Source: Lachnospiraceae bacterium (GTDB taxonomy: Bacteria > Bacillota > Clostridia > Lachnospirales > Lachnospiraceae). Taken from it: a stretch of DNA of 64,000 bases. The stretch is taken from the NCBI GenBank assembly GCA_017455525.1, contig JAFTAP010000060.1, forward strand, positions 1-64,000, read 5' to 3'. The position numbers and the translations under genes are program-made. Positions within the stretch are counted from its first letter, which is position 1; each line of letters starts with the position of its first letter. Positions 32,051-41,421 of this stretch are shown here, one piece after another. The notes under the pieces are model-generated. The model did no database searches and had not been told where the DNA came from. It was given only the letters and a program-made list of their open reading frames with translations.

Positions 32051-34309
32051 TTAATTCTCTATAAACCTCTCTACCCTTATCCTGTCTCCCTCTACGTCCA
32101 TCCTGACCGCTCCGCATATATTCGTCACATAAGTTCTGCTTCCCGCATCCTCTAGTCTTTCTATAAGCTCCTCATGCGGATGACCGTATTGATTATTAAC
32201 TCCTGCGGAAATAAAGGTATACACAGGTCTTATCATGCAAAGCAGTTCTTCCGGGGTACTGAATCGAGAACCATGATGTGCGCATTTTAAGAGTCCCAAT
32301 CTTTTCCCATAATCCATCTCCGACAGCTCACGTATCATTGAAGCTTCGCCCTCACCCTCTGTATCCCCTGTATATAATGCCTTGAAATCGCTGTCTTTAA
32401 GACTTAATAAAACACAGACAGACGACTCATTCGCATCGGAAAACACTGCTCCTCTCTTTGGATTAAGACACTTGAAGCTGATATTCCCAACCTTGAAAAT
32501 ATCACCTGTCCCTACAACCCTTACTGCTACTCCCTTATCCTCTGCCATCTTAACAAGCCTCGTATATCCCTCATCCCTATCAGTAATATCCGGCATTATC
32601 AGTGTGCCTATCTCAATACTCCCCACATCCTTTGAGAGCATCTCTATAAAGCCATTTATATGATCCTCATCCGTATGAGTGACTATAGCGTAATCTATCC
32701 TGTCATGCCCTCTGCAGTTAACATATGGTATCACCCTGTATTTCGCAGTCTCCTTCACATCCGATGATCCGCAGTCAATCATTACTGTCTTGCCTCCCTT
32801 AAGCTCTATCAGATGGCAGTCTCCCTGCCCCGTATCTATCATCGTTAGAGAAAGCTCAGGTCTTATACGTATGAAAAGTATAAAGACGGCAAGGCACGCA
32901 CCGATAAGAACAGTCAACCGTATTTCCCAAAGTCCCCTCTTGCCCTTATCACAAGTCGCAAGAAGCTTCTTTAGCCTCCCTGCATCATATCCCTTTTCTA
33001 TCCATAAGATGCAGACAGCAACTATAAAATAATAAAGAACTATCTGCCATATCTCAGGCCTCCCGGCTGTTATAAGTGAAAAAGGCAACAATTCATTAAG
33101 CCTTGTAATGCCTCTGTAAAAAAGCAGTATAAGCCTAGCGGGAAAACCTATTATCCTTCCAAGGGTCATAATCAGGCATCCTGCTGTGACAGATACTACG
33201 GAGCTAACAAGCAACACACCGAGAAGAGGGATCACCACAAGGTTTATAAGCACTGACCATACAGGAACGCTATAGAAGAAATAAAGCGTCACAGGAAGCA
33301 TGAAAAATGTCACGGAAATTGACGTCCTTATCGAATCCGCTATCGTCCCCTTAGAGAGAAAAAGCCTCTTAAATACAGGATTAAGCAACCCTATCCCGCA
33401 GACCGCCGTGAATGACAGGATAAAGCCCGCATCCATAGCATACAGCGGCTTGAAAATAAGTATCCCCGACCCGGCGACAGCCATAGATGATAATAGATCA
33501 GGCGTCCTTCCCGCAATATCCGCTATCATCATAAGAGCAAAGGTTATAAGAGCCCTTACAGTCGATACTCCGGAGCCGGTAAGCCTCCCATAAATGATCA
33601 TCATTATAAAGGTCATTGAATATGCCGAAATCCTTCCCAGCCCCGCCTTTCTGACTACTTTAAGGAACCCCATTCCAAGCAACGTTATGTGCAAAGCGGA
33701 TATACAGAGTATATGGCTCATGCCTGACATCCTGTATCTATCCCTTATTTCCTCCGATAGTCCCGTCCTGTCACCTAAAAGCATGGCGTTTATGATGCCA
33801 GCGTCTTCGTCTCCGTATAGCTCATTAATCGTCCTTGATAGTCTTTCCCTTATAATGCAAAGCCCTTCGTCTATAAACCTTGTCTTAGATCCTTTGCCGA
33901 AGCTTACGATCTCCGCATCATATATCTCAAAATCAACGCCCCTTATCATCTCATACTCCGCAAGGTCGAAATTACCCGGATTCCTGGCTCTCGCGAATAT
34001 CATGCCTTTTCCCGATACTATAAGGTGCGACCCTATAGCGGGATGATCACCGAGGCTTTCCATCTGCTTTTTTAACTTAACTATAACCTTATACTTCTTT
34101 TCGGATTCTATGCCGGAGACAGTTCCGGCTTTGCTAACTATCAGATAATCACTCGAATTTTTATGATATTTGTCATCAATAATGCCCGATATTGCTACGC
34201 TCATTCCTGATACGGAGTCATCTGAGAAGGGCTCCGGCGGCTTCAGATAAAATATAAGCCATAGGAATAAAAGCAGCGAGCACCCGACAATACATGCGGG
34301 TCTTTTCAT
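32051..34309 (-). CDS. comEC: ComEC/Rec2 competence protein, DNA-uptake channel
   Basis: 752 residues with the ComEC architecture: N-terminal membrane and OB-like region, the Competence domain with several membrane segments (DRTGLSEEIRDRYRMSGMSHILCISALHI is cut here to its key part GMSHILCISALH), and a C-terminal metallo-beta-lactamase-like domain (MIDTGQGDCHLI, THTDEDHINGF, YTGDTEGEGE). ComEC forms the channel that brings single-stranded DNA into the cell, and the lactamase-like domain is thought to degrade the second strand. A ComEA-like gene lies about 3 kb upstream on the same strand. Confidence 0.93.
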   Translation of the reverse strand: MKRPACIVGCSLLLFLWLIFYLKPPEPFSDDSVSGMSVAISGIIDDKYHKNSSDYLIVSKAGTVSGIESEKKYKVIVKLKKQMESLGDHPAIGSHLIVSGKGMIFARARNPGNFDLAEYEMIRGVDFEIYDAEIVSFGKGSKTRFIDEGLCIIRERLSRTINELYGDEDAGIINAMLLGDRTGLSEEIRDRYRMSGMSHILCISALHITLLGMGFLKVVRKAGLGRISAYSMTFIMMIIYGRLTGSGVSTVRALITFALMMIADIAGRTPDLLSSMAVAGSGILIFKPLYAMDAGFILSFTAVCGIGLLNPVFKRLFLSKGTIADSIRTSISVTFFMLPVTLYFFYSVPVWSVLINLVVIPLLGVLLVSSVVSVTAGCLIMTLGRIIGFPARLILLFYRGITRLNELLPFSLITAGRPEIWQIVLYYFIVAVCILWIEKGYDAGRLKKLLATCDKGKRGLWEIRLTVLIGACLAVFILFIRIRPELSLTMIDTGQGDCHLIELKGGKTVMIDCGSSDVKETAKYRVIPYVNCRGHDRIDYAIVTHTDEDHINGFIEMLSKDVGSIEIGTLIMPDITDRDEGYTRLVKMAEDKGVAVRVVGTGDIFKVGNISFKCLNPKRGAVFSDANESSVCVLLSLKDSDFKALYTGDTEGEGEASMIRELSEMDYGKRLGLLKCAHHGSRFSTPEELLCMIRPVYTFISAGVNNQYGHPHEELIERLEDAGSRTYVTNICGAVRMDVEGDRIRVERFIEN

Positions 34310-34336
34310 ACTATATATCGATCGCCTCCTCTCATT

Positions 34337-35290
34337 TCATTCTATCAGCTCCTCGTTGCGCTCATATAGTTCATCAAGAGGGAACTTATCCATGAAAACT
34401 CCCTCTGTCGAGCCCTCTATGGAGATCTGCACCTGGTCGATGCCGGGGAGAGCCGTCAGCGTATTCACTATAGAATAAAGAGCCACGTCCTCTCTCACAT
34501 TATAAGGCTCTTCCCTTACTGATGCGTCAAAGTTCGCATAAGCTATCCTGTCCTTTATAATGACCGACAATAGCTTTGTCTCAGGCGAAAGCGTAGGATA
34601 AGCATTCTGCTCATTAACGCCAAGAGGTCCTCCGATAAGCGTCTCCGTCACGAACTTTTCCATAGATATATTGGTATTATATACGACATTCTCATCATAC
34701 CGCTTGAGTGCGTTCCCGTTTATGTCAGTAAAGTAAAGCGTTACGTTCGCCCTTGCGTAAGAATTAAGCTCGGCTCCGGTATTATTTATGAAGGAATCAG
34801 CCGTCATATCTCCCACAGGCGCTCCCTCTCCATCCATAAGCTCCGCTCCGTCGACCGTAAAAGCCACCGACCTCACAGCCTCATCCTGCGTAAGCGTCTC
34901 CACAACGGACGCCCGCACCAGTATCTCCCTCGTCTTATCCATATCAAGATATGCCGATGGAAAATCTAATACCACCCTCTGTCCATCGTAAGAGACATTC
35001 CTTGGTATGATGTCTCCCGATATGGATGCGACACCCGCCTCATCCGAAGGCTCCTCCATAAGCATCGACAGCATTACGGTCACGTTATCTCCTGATGAAT
35101 TGGCAGACACCGCAGTTCTCTCCTCACTAAGGATCGAGGCGTACTCAGCATCGGGAAAGAAGACCTTGTATGCGCTTCCTTCCTGCGCTTTCTTACCGCA
35201 TGATACGAGCAATGCCCCTGCAAGCAAAACCAACATCAGAACAAAAACCGTCGCGCATGTTCTATTTAACAATTCCCTTTTAATCCTCAT
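34337..35290 (-). CDS. GerMN-domain lipoprotein
   Basis: 317 residues. Signal peptide with lipobox LVSC, lipidated at C31. Two GerMN-type domains are suggested: about 75-165 and 185-300 (the second with NVTLYFTDINGNAL, ETLIGGPL and ALYSIVNTLTALPGIDQVQI). The start overlaps the stop of the histidine kinase gene by four bases. GerM acts in sporulation, and LpqB of actinobacteria, also a GerMN lipoprotein, modulates the MtrAB two-component system encoded beside it. The layout here is the same, so a role as a kinase-modulating envelope lipoprotein is a reasonable inference. Confidence 0.8.
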   Translation of the reverse strand: MRIKRELLNRTCATVFVLMLVLLAGALLVSCGKKAQEGSAYKVFFPDAEYASILSEERTAVSANSSGDNVTVMLSMLMEEPSDEAGVASISGDIIPRNVSYDGQRVVLDFPSAYLDMDKTREILVRASVVETLTQDEAVRSVAFTVDGAELMDGEGAPVGDMTADSFINNTGAELNSYARANVTLYFTDINGNALKRYDENVVYNTNISMEKFVTETLIGGPLGVNEQNAYPTLSPETKLLSVIIKDRIAYANFDASVREEPYNVREDVALYSIVNTLTALPGIDQVQISIEGSTEGVFMDKFPLDELYERNEELIE

Positions 35291-36750
35291 ACAGCTTCTC
35301 CCGCCGCAATAGGTATCTTTACTGTGAAGGTCGTCCCTTCTCCCACTATGCTCGCAGCCTTTATTGCCCCTCTGTGCAAGAGTATGGCATTCCTCGTGAT
35401 CGAAAGCCCAAGTCCCGTCCCGCCTATTTCCCTTGAGTGGGACTTATCCACCCTGTAGAACCTGTCATATATCCTGTTTATCGACTCCTCCGGTATCCCC
35501 ATTCCCGAATCAGACACCGTGATCACCGCAAACTGCAGGTCAGAATCAAGCGTGACCCTCACCCATCCGTCCTCTTTATTGTACTTTATGGCATTCTCTA
35601 TAAGATTCATTATCGCAAGAGAAAGCTTGGTCTCGTCAATATTTGCCGTAACATCAGTCTTCTCCTCATATAAGAGTTCGACCCTTGATTTCTCCGCAAG
35701 CGGGGTCAGCGTCTTTATCAGCTGCTTAAGCATTTCAGACAGGCTCTTGGGTTCAAGGTTCATCTTTGCCGTCTCGTTTCCATCAAGCTTTACCAAGGAC
35801 ATAAGGTTATTTATTATCTTATTCTCCCTGTCTACCTCCTCGGCTATGTCAAGCATGAACTCCCGATAGGTTGCCGCATCCACTGAATCACCGCCCTGTA
35901 TCAGCGAATCAGACAGTACCTTCATAGAAGCAAGTGGGGTCTTAAGCTCATGGGAGACATTAGCAACAAACTCCTCCCTCGAATCGTCAACCTCCTTCAT
36001 CCTTGACATCAGATGATGAAAAGCGTCCATGATGTCCTTGGTCTCGGTGTAATCAAGGACTTCTATGCTCTCCGTCCCCGGATCAAAGCCCTCCTTTACG
36101 GAATCCACCGCCCTTATAACCTTATCGAAGGGTTTTAGCAGCGTCATGGAAAGAGCATATGCTATGACCAGCACGATTACTGCGATCACAGCCTCCACTA
36201 TGCGGGCCCTTCTTCCAAGGACCTCGACATTATCATGTATGCTATCGGTTGATGCGCTTGCTACGAGCGCCCCATAGACCGCCCCTGTTGTCTCGTCCAG
36301 TATCGGAACCGTGATCTCCAAGTATCTGTTCTCATCATCAGTTACCCACATATTTCGGCTTCCGTTCATGCAGGATATGACCTCCGCAGAGACTATGTAT
36401 CTTCCCTGTGACTTTCCATAGGTGTCCTTTATTATCAGGAAATCATCGTTTATTACGAGGATCCGTCCATCGTATAAGTTTGACATTTGGGTCAGCTCAT
36501 CGTTTATGACAGGATCACTCGTATCGGAGAAGTAATCCGTACGGGCAAGATGCGCCGCTACTATGGCAGACTGATTCGTAACCTCTGACACCTTCTGGCT
36601 CAAAGCCCTGTTCTCATAACCCCTCACCATGATAAAACGCATTATGACAGCGGGTATCGTTCCGATAAGCAGGACAATAAGGAAGATACGAAACCTTAAG
36701 CTCCTGTAGAATCTGATATTCTGAAAAAAGCTTGATACAAGAGAACCCAC
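35287..36750 (-). CDS. Sensor histidine kinase
   Basis: 487 residues with two membrane segments (about 17-36 and 185-205) bounding an extracellular sensor of about 150 residues, a HAMP-like segment (LLKPFDKVIRAVDSV), a H-box NVSHELKTPLASM near residue 267, an N-box (NLIENAIKYN) and G-boxes (DSGMGIPEE, GGTGLGLSI). It lies three bases from the response regulator and overlaps the GerMN lipoprotein gene. A complete, probably functional envelope-stress or cell-wall sensor kinase. Confidence 0.92.
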   Translation of the reverse strand: MGSLVSSFFQNIRFYRSLRFRIFLIVLLIGTIPAVIMRFIMVRGYENRALSQKVSEVTNQSAIVAAHLARTDYFSDTSDPVINDELTQMSNLYDGRILVINDDFLIIKDTYGKSQGRYIVSAEVISCMNGSRNMWVTDDENRYLEITVPILDETTGAVYGALVASASTDSIHDNVEVLGRRARIVEAVIAVIVLVIAYALSMTLLKPFDKVIRAVDSVKEGFDPGTESIEVLDYTETKDIMDAFHHLMSRMKEVDDSREEFVANVSHELKTPLASMKVLSDSLIQGGDSVDAATYREFMLDIAEEVDRENKIINNLMSLVKLDGNETAKMNLEPKSLSEMLKQLIKTLTPLAEKSRVELLYEEKTDVTANIDETKLSLAIMNLIENAIKYNKEDGWVRVTLDSDLQFAVITVSDSGMGIPEESINRIYDRFYRVDKSHSREIGGTGLGLSITRNAILLHRGAIKAASIVGEGTTFTVKIPIAAGEAV

Positions 36751-36753
36751 GGG

Positions 36754-37437
36754 CTACCCCTCGAAGTAGTAGCCGGTACCCCATTTCGTGCGTACGAAGC
36801 GAGGCTCACCCGGAGATTTCTCTATCTTCTCCCGAAGCCTTCTCACATGCACGTCAACGGTCCGCCCGTCGCCCGGATAATCCTTGCCCCATACGAGGTC
36901 TAGAAGGTCTGACCTGCTGTATACCTTATTGGGATTGGTCGCAAGAAGCTCTAAGACATCAAACTCCTTCGCAGTGAGATTCACCTCATTACCCTCTATG
37001 TAAGCTCTACGATTTGCCGTATCAAGCTTTAAGTCGCCCGACACAATGATATCCTCCGGTACCGGCTGCGGCTTCTCACTCTTAGCTCTTCGAAGTATCG
37101 CCTTGATCCTTGCCTTCACTTCAAGCACGTTAAAGGGCTTCGTGATATAGTCGTCAGCTCCGTAGTCAAGCCCCAGTATCTTATCCATATCGTCGCCCTT
37201 GGCGGTCAGCATTATTATAGGCACGTCAGAACTCTCTCTTATCTGTTGGCAGACCTCGAAGCCCGTAAGCTTCGGCAGCATGATATCAAGCAGGATGATG
37301 TCATAATCACCGCTTCTTGCAAGGCTTAACGCCTCTTCTCCGTCATAAGCGCTGTCAACCTCATACCCGTCCTGCTCTAAAGAAAACCTGAGCCCCTTCA
37401 CTATAAGCTTCTCGTCGTCTACCACAAGTACCTTCAC
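36754..37437 (-). CDS. OmpR/PhoB-family response regulator
   Basis: 227 residues. Receiver domain with acidic pocket D7, D8 and phosphorylation site D51 (LLDIMLP), T83 in MLTAKGDD and a later lysine in YITKPF. C-terminal winged helix with KEFDVLELLATNPNKV and the recognition-helix region GRTVDVHVRRLREKI. First gene of the regulator-kinase-lipoprotein trio, starting nine bases after the ComEA-like gene stop. It most resembles MtrA/WalR-type regulators by eye. Confidence 0.92.
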   Translation of the reverse strand: MKVLVVDDEKLIVKGLRFSLEQDGYEVDSAYDGEEALSLARSGDYDIILLDIMLPKLTGFEVCQQIRESSDVPIIMLTAKGDDMDKILGLDYGADDYITKPFNVLEVKARIKAILRRAKSEKPQPVPEDIIVSGDLKLDTANRRAYIEGNEVNLTAKEFDVLELLATNPNKVYSRSDLLDLVWGKDYPGDGRTVDVHVRRLREKIEKSPGEPRFVRTKWGTGYYFEG

Positions 37438-37446
37438 GTCTTCTAC

Positions 37447-38079
37447 CTATACCTTTATCTGATCCTTTATTTTGTCAAAAGTCCCCTGCTTTATACCGGG
37501 CACGTTCATTATGTCTTCTATGCAGGAAAACCTCCCGTTACTCTCCCTGTAGGAGATGATATCTCCTGCCCTCGACTCACCTATACCCTTTATCTGCTGA
37601 AGTCCCGCGCTGTCAGCAGTGTTTATGTTTATCCTGTTATCGCTCGTATCTGTACTCGCAGACACTCCATATGTTATATCATACTCTCCGACAGCCGGTA
37701 CGTAAATCCTCTCGCCATCATAAACAGCCTCCGCCTGATTTATGAATGAAATATCAGCATCCTCCGTCGTGCCTCCTGCAAGAGATATAACCTCGAATAC
37801 CCTGCTGTCAGCATCTATCTCATACACACCCGGCGATACGACCTCTCCGCAAGCATAGACATATATCTTACCGTCATCGACCGTATCATGATCATCACCT
37901 GAACCTGCTTCATTCACAGAAGCATCCTGGCTGCCGTTATCCTCGTCAGATACACTGCCATCCTCCGATAAAAGTGATACATCCGTAAGCTCGTCCAAAG
38001 AAACCTCATCAGAATAAGACCTGCTGCAAGAGCATAGCATTATGCACAAGGGAAGCAATAGAAAAATCCTGTAAATCAT
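37447..38079 (-). CDS. ComEA-like lipoprotein with SLBB and helix-hairpin-helix domains
   Basis: 210 residues. A short signal peptide with C18 in a LCSC lipobox-like site, an acidic linker, a SLBB domain (IYVYACGEVVSPGVYEI, 92-108 region), and a tandem helix-hairpin-helix at the C-terminus (ININTADSAGLQQIKGIG, then MNVPGIKQGTFDKIK). ComEA binds incoming double-stranded DNA at the cell surface. Most Bacillus ComEA proteins have an N-terminal membrane helix; here a lipid anchor would replace it. Together with comEC this suggests DNA-uptake capability. Confidence 0.85.
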   Translation of the reverse strand: MIYRIFLLLPLCIMLCSCSRSYSDEVSLDELTDVSLLSEDGSVSDEDNGSQDASVNEAGSGDDHDTVDDGKIYVYACGEVVSPGVYEIDADSRVFEVISLAGGTTEDADISFINQAEAVYDGERIYVPAVGEYDITYGVSASTDTSDNRININTADSAGLQQIKGIGESRAGDIISYRESNGRFSCIEDIMNVPGIKQGTFDKIKDQIKV

Positions 38080-38133
38080 AGAATTACCTCGTCGTATCTG
38101 CTGACAAGGCGCCCCGAAAACTTGAAAATGATT

Positions 38134-39321
38134 TTAGGATTTTGCCAGAGCTTTGTCAAGTCTTATCTGCATATTTTTTATATCGTCCTCATTTATTATA
38201 AGAGGCGGGACTATCCTTAGTATATTAGCTCCGGCGCTTATTATAAGAAGACCCTGCTCCCGCGCCTCTGCTATGACAGGTGCGCACGCTTCCTTAAGCT
38301 CAAGAGCCTGCATAAAGCCCATACCCCTGCGGTCTGATACTATATCATGCTTCTCCTTTAATTCGTCAAGCGCCACCTCCAGCACAGGGGTAAGCTCTTT
38401 TACATGAGACACTATGTCGCGCTCCTTAAACTGTCTTAGGACCTCTATGACCGCAGCGCAGGCAAAAGGGTTTCCACCATAGGTAGTTCCGTGATCTCCC
38501 GGCACGAGGGAATTATCCGCCACCTTTGATGTCATAGCAAAAGCCCCGACAGGAACTCCGTTTCCTAAAGCCTTTGCGACCGTCACTATATCAGGCTTCA
38601 CCCCGTATTTCTCCCATGCGAACATATAACCCGTGCGTCCCATACCGCACTGTATCTCGTCCAATATAAGAAGAATGCCCTTTTCGTCGCACAGCTTCCT
38701 GACGCTCTTTATAAAACCATCGTCGGCAGGATATATTCCACCCTCTCCCTGAACCGTTTCCATTATTATGGCACAAGTATTATCGTCTGCAAGGTCTTCT
38801 AAGGACGCTATATCATTGAATGAAGCAAACCTCACATCACCGATTCCCGGCTCAAAAGCTTCCCTGTAATGCTCATTTCCCGTGACAGAAAGCGCCCCCA
38901 TAGTCCTTCCGTGGAAGCTGTGCTCCATTGCTATGATATTATGATCAGTGCTGCCGTCCTTTAAGTAAGCATATTTTCTGGCGGTCTTTATTGCGCCCTC
39001 AATGGCCTCAGCGCCCGAATTGGTGAAGAATACCCGATCCATCTTTGTCGCATAGCACACTTCCTTCGCCGCGATACAGGCAGGCTCATTATAATAAAGA
39101 TTCGAAGTGTGCATCACCTTATCTATCTGTGACTTCAATGCATCATTGAATTCCTTATTTCCATAGCCTAAGGCATACACGGCTATTCCCGCCGCAAAGT
39201 CCAGATATTCCCTGCCTTTGTCATCGTACAGCTTAACCCCCTCGCCGCGCTCAAGCACTATGGGGTACCTGTTGTAAGTATGCAATAAATACTCGTCACC
39301 GAGCTTCATGTAATCTATCAT
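38134..39321 (-). CDS. argD: Acetylornithine aminotransferase
   Basis: 395 residues, class III PLP-dependent aminotransferase. LDEIQCGMGRTG and the PLP lysine in VAKALGNGVPVGAF are clear, as are NSGAEAIEGAIKTARKY and the HGRTMGALS motif. ArgD transfers an amino group to N-acetylglutamate semialdehyde in arginine synthesis. argB lies upstream in the same direction, separated by an unusual 340-base gap full of hairpins. Other arginine genes are not in this window. Confidence 0.93.
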   Translation of the reverse strand: MIDYMKLGDEYLLHTYNRYPIVLERGEGVKLYDDKGREYLDFAAGIAVYALGYGNKEFNDALKSQIDKVMHTSNLYYNEPACIAAKEVCYATKMDRVFFTNSGAEAIEGAIKTARKYAYLKDGSTDHNIIAMEHSFHGRTMGALSVTGNEHYREAFEPGIGDVRFASFNDIASLEDLADDNTCAIIMETVQGEGGIYPADDGFIKSVRKLCDEKGILLILDEIQCGMGRTGYMFAWEKYGVKPDIVTVAKALGNGVPVGAFAMTSKVADNSLVPGDHGTTYGGNPFACAAVIEVLRQFKERDIVSHVKELTPVLEVALDELKEKHDIVSDRRGMGFMQALELKEACAPVIAEAREQGLLIISAGANILRIVPPLIINEDDIKNMQIRLDKALAKS

Positions 39322-39663
39322 AGTTCACCTCAATATACTGTGTAGTGCGTAAGTGATAATATGTTTTTTCAGGCACATTTGGAGCAAAATATGCCCTTTG
39401 GCATATTTTGAGACCCGCTTAGACACGCTGAGCGTGTCTGGGTCCGAGGCGCCCCGGGGTGCTGATGCGCATAGCGCATCAAAACGCACCCGCGAAACGT
39501 CCACTGGACGTTCCGCCACTGCTTACGTAGACTTTGTGTCCCCAGACCATGAGCCTGTTTGGCGAAATGGGCTGGAACAGGACACCTAGTCGTAGTTAGC
39601 AGTTAGTTCAGATGGAGCATGGCGGGTGCATGAAAAAATATATTGTCACTCACGCACGGACGG
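39322..39663. repeat. Five adjacent hairpins in the argB-argD gap
   Basis: The + strand has a row of palindromes: 39386-39409 (AAAATATGCC-CTTT-GGCATATTTT), 39412-39444 (GACCC...GGGTC around AGACACGCT-G-AGCGTGTCT), 39457-39491 (GGGTGC...GCACCC around GATGCGC-ATA-GCGCATC), 39492-39516 (GCG...CGC around AACGTCC-ACT-GGACGTT) and a looser 39536-39585 (GTGTCC/GGACAC, with CCTGTT/AACAGG inside). No gene or T-tract is present. I see no T-box or known riboswitch. It may be a structured RNA or a composite intergenic repeat. Confidence 0.65.
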
Positions 39664-40536
39664 TTATTTGTAAATCGCGCTTCCGATGCCTCGGTCCGTG
39701 AATATTTCAAGCAACAGGCAATGAAGTACTCTTCCGTCTAATATAGTTACATTATTCACTCCGCCCACCACTGCGTCTATGCAATTATTAAGCTTCGGGA
39801 GCATGCCCCCTCCGATGTATCCCGATTCAAGCAGCGCCCTTGCCTCTGTTATATTCATCCTTGAAATAAACGTGGACGGATCATTTATGTCCCTGTATAT
39901 TCCCTTGATGTCGGTAAGGAAGGCAAGCTTCTCTGCCTTAAGCGCTTTTGCAACCGAGCATGCCGCATCATCGGCGTTTATATTATAAGTCCGGTAATCA
40001 TCGTCCATTCCTATAGGCGCTATGACAGGCAGGAAATCATCCTCTAAAAGATGCTCGATAACTGTAGTGTCAACGCTTGTTATCTCACCTACGAAGCCTA
40101 TGTCCTCACCGTCCGCAAGCTTCTTCTTAACACGAAGCAGTCCTCCGTCTTTGCCTGAGATGCCGCAGCCCTTTATTCCAAGCCCTTCTATCATAGTGAC
40201 AAGGTCTTTATTGACCTTATTAAGCACCATCTCGGCTATCTCCATCGTATCGGCATCCGTGACCCTGAGACCATTCACGAACCTTGGCTCCATGCCGACC
40301 TTTTCTATCCAACGGCTTATCTCCTTGCCACCGCCGTGGACTATGACAGGCTTGAAGCCGACAAGCTTTAGGAGCGTCACATCCTTTATCACGCTCTCCT
40401 TTATTTCATCGTCCGACATTGCCGAGCCACCGTACTTTATGACTATTATCTTCCTGTTAAACTCCCTGATATAAGGCAGCGCCTCGATAAGCACCGAAGC
40501 CTTCGCCTGTATCTCCTTCATTTCCTCGTCGTTCAT
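39664..40536 (-). CDS. argB: Acetylglutamate kinase
   Basis: 290 residues. The ATP-binding start [17 protein letters not shown] for N-acetylglutamate binding and the [11 protein letters not shown] segment near the C-terminus are typical of ArgB. It phosphorylates N-acetylglutamate in arginine synthesis. Residues before IIVIKYGG (about 30) resemble the N-terminal helix of arginine-sensitive enzymes, so feedback inhibition by arginine is possible. It is followed by argD. Confidence 0.95.
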   Translation of the reverse strand: MNDEEMKEIQAKASVLIEALPYIREFNRKIIVIKYGGSAMSDDEIKESVIKDVTLLKLVGFKPVIVHGGGKEISRWIEKVGMEPRFVNGLRVTDADTMEIAEMVLNKVNKDLVTMIEGLGIKGCGISGKDGGLLRVKKKLADGEDIGFVGEITSVDTTVIEHLLEDDFLPVIAPIGMDDDYRTYNINADDAACSVAKALKAEKLAFLTDIKGIYRDINDPSTFISRMNITEARALLESGYIGGGMLPKLNNCIDAVVGGVNNVTILDGRVLHCLLLEIFTDRGIGSAIYK

Positions 40537-40576
40537 CCTCTTATAGCCTTTCTGAATATTGATCCATTCTCACCGG

Positions 40577-40620
40577 GTCCTAAGGAATCCACCAGGCTTC
40601 GCCTGATACCCCCTTAGGAC
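40577..40620. repeat. Palindromic repeat copy 1 (stem with TAAGGAATCCACC motif)
   Basis: GTCCTAAGG pairs with CCTTAGGAC (40612-40620) around AATCCACC, an inner stem AGGC-TTC-GCCT and GATACCC. It has the same order of parts as 58878-58915, with base changes that keep pairing. It covers the stop codon of the downstream-reading MBL-fold gene. Confidence 0.6.
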
Positions 40621-41414
40621 AAAGCAAAGCATTCCGTTCTTTCATTCCGTCTTGCGACGCACACAGGGAAATCTCCCCAGCGATAATTATCGTCGGACAT
40701 AGTGACCTCAAGCCTCACCGTCTCGTATGCAAGCTCCTCCATGTTGTTATCCTTTGAAAGATGCCCTAAAATCACCTGCTGTAATCTGTCTGAAATAAGC
40801 TCGGTAAGAAGCCTTCCGCAGAGATCGTTTGAAAGATGCCCCTTTTCTCCGAGTATACGCTTTTTCAATAGATAAGGATACGGTCCGACCTCAAGCATGT
40901 GTACGTCATGATTTGCCTCAAGCATAAGTATGTCGCTGTCCTTCATGCACTCTACGATATGCTCGTCATATACGCCTAAGTCAGTCGCTATGGAAGCTCT
41001 TTTTCCGTTATTCTCAAGACGATACGCCACAGGCTCCGCCGCATCATGAGATATAGCGATAGGGAGTATATCAAATCCGCCTATATTAAACTCCTGATCC
41101 GCCCTTACTACATTAAATAAAGAATCAGGTATGCCTGCGTATTTCGGCATCATGCTTATCGCATCTATGGTGCCCTCAGTAGCGTATATAGGAATCCCGA
41201 ATTTCCTTGCCAGTATCGGAAGCCCGCCGATATGGTCCGTATGCTCGTGGGTTATGAGAACTCCCGTCACATCCTTTGTCGTAAGCTCTAATTCGTTAAG
41301 CCCTGCCTCTATCCGCTTACCCGATATGCCTGCATCCACTATAAGATGCGTTTCCTCATCACCTACGTAAGTACAGTTTCCGGAGCTTCCACTCGCTATG
41401 TTGCAAAATCTCAT
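40614..41414 (-). CDS. MBL-fold metallo-hydrolase, WalJ/YycJ-like
   Basis: 266 residues with the metal-binding THEHTDHIGGL and later histidines in ISHDAAEP, EANHDVHML and GHLSKDNN. The start RFCNIASGSSGNCTYVG is characteristic of the WalJ (YycJ) group found with the WalRK regulators in Bacilli, thought to be an exonuclease involved in cell-wall/replication coordination. Here it is next to an FtsA-like gene instead of walRK. Confidence 0.85.
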   Translation of the reverse strand: MRFCNIASGSSGNCTYVGDEETHLIVDAGISGKRIEAGLNELELTTKDVTGVLITHEHTDHIGGLPILARKFGIPIYATEGTIDAISMMPKYAGIPDSLFNVVRADQEFNIGGFDILPIAISHDAAEPVAYRLENNGKRASIATDLGVYDEHIVECMKDSDILMLEANHDVHMLEVGPYPYLLKKRILGEKGHLSNDLCGRLLTELISDRLQQVILGHLSKDNNMEELAYETVRLEVTMSDDNYRWGDFPVCVARRNERTECFALS

Positions 41415-41421
41415 TATACCT

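Noticed and set aside
39386..39585. CRISPR-like array
   Set aside because: The palindromes differ in sequence and length, with no constant repeat or spacer size and no cas genes.
39322..39663. T-box or arginine riboswitch upstream of argD
   Set aside because: No T-box consensus and no terminator/antiterminator pair recognised.
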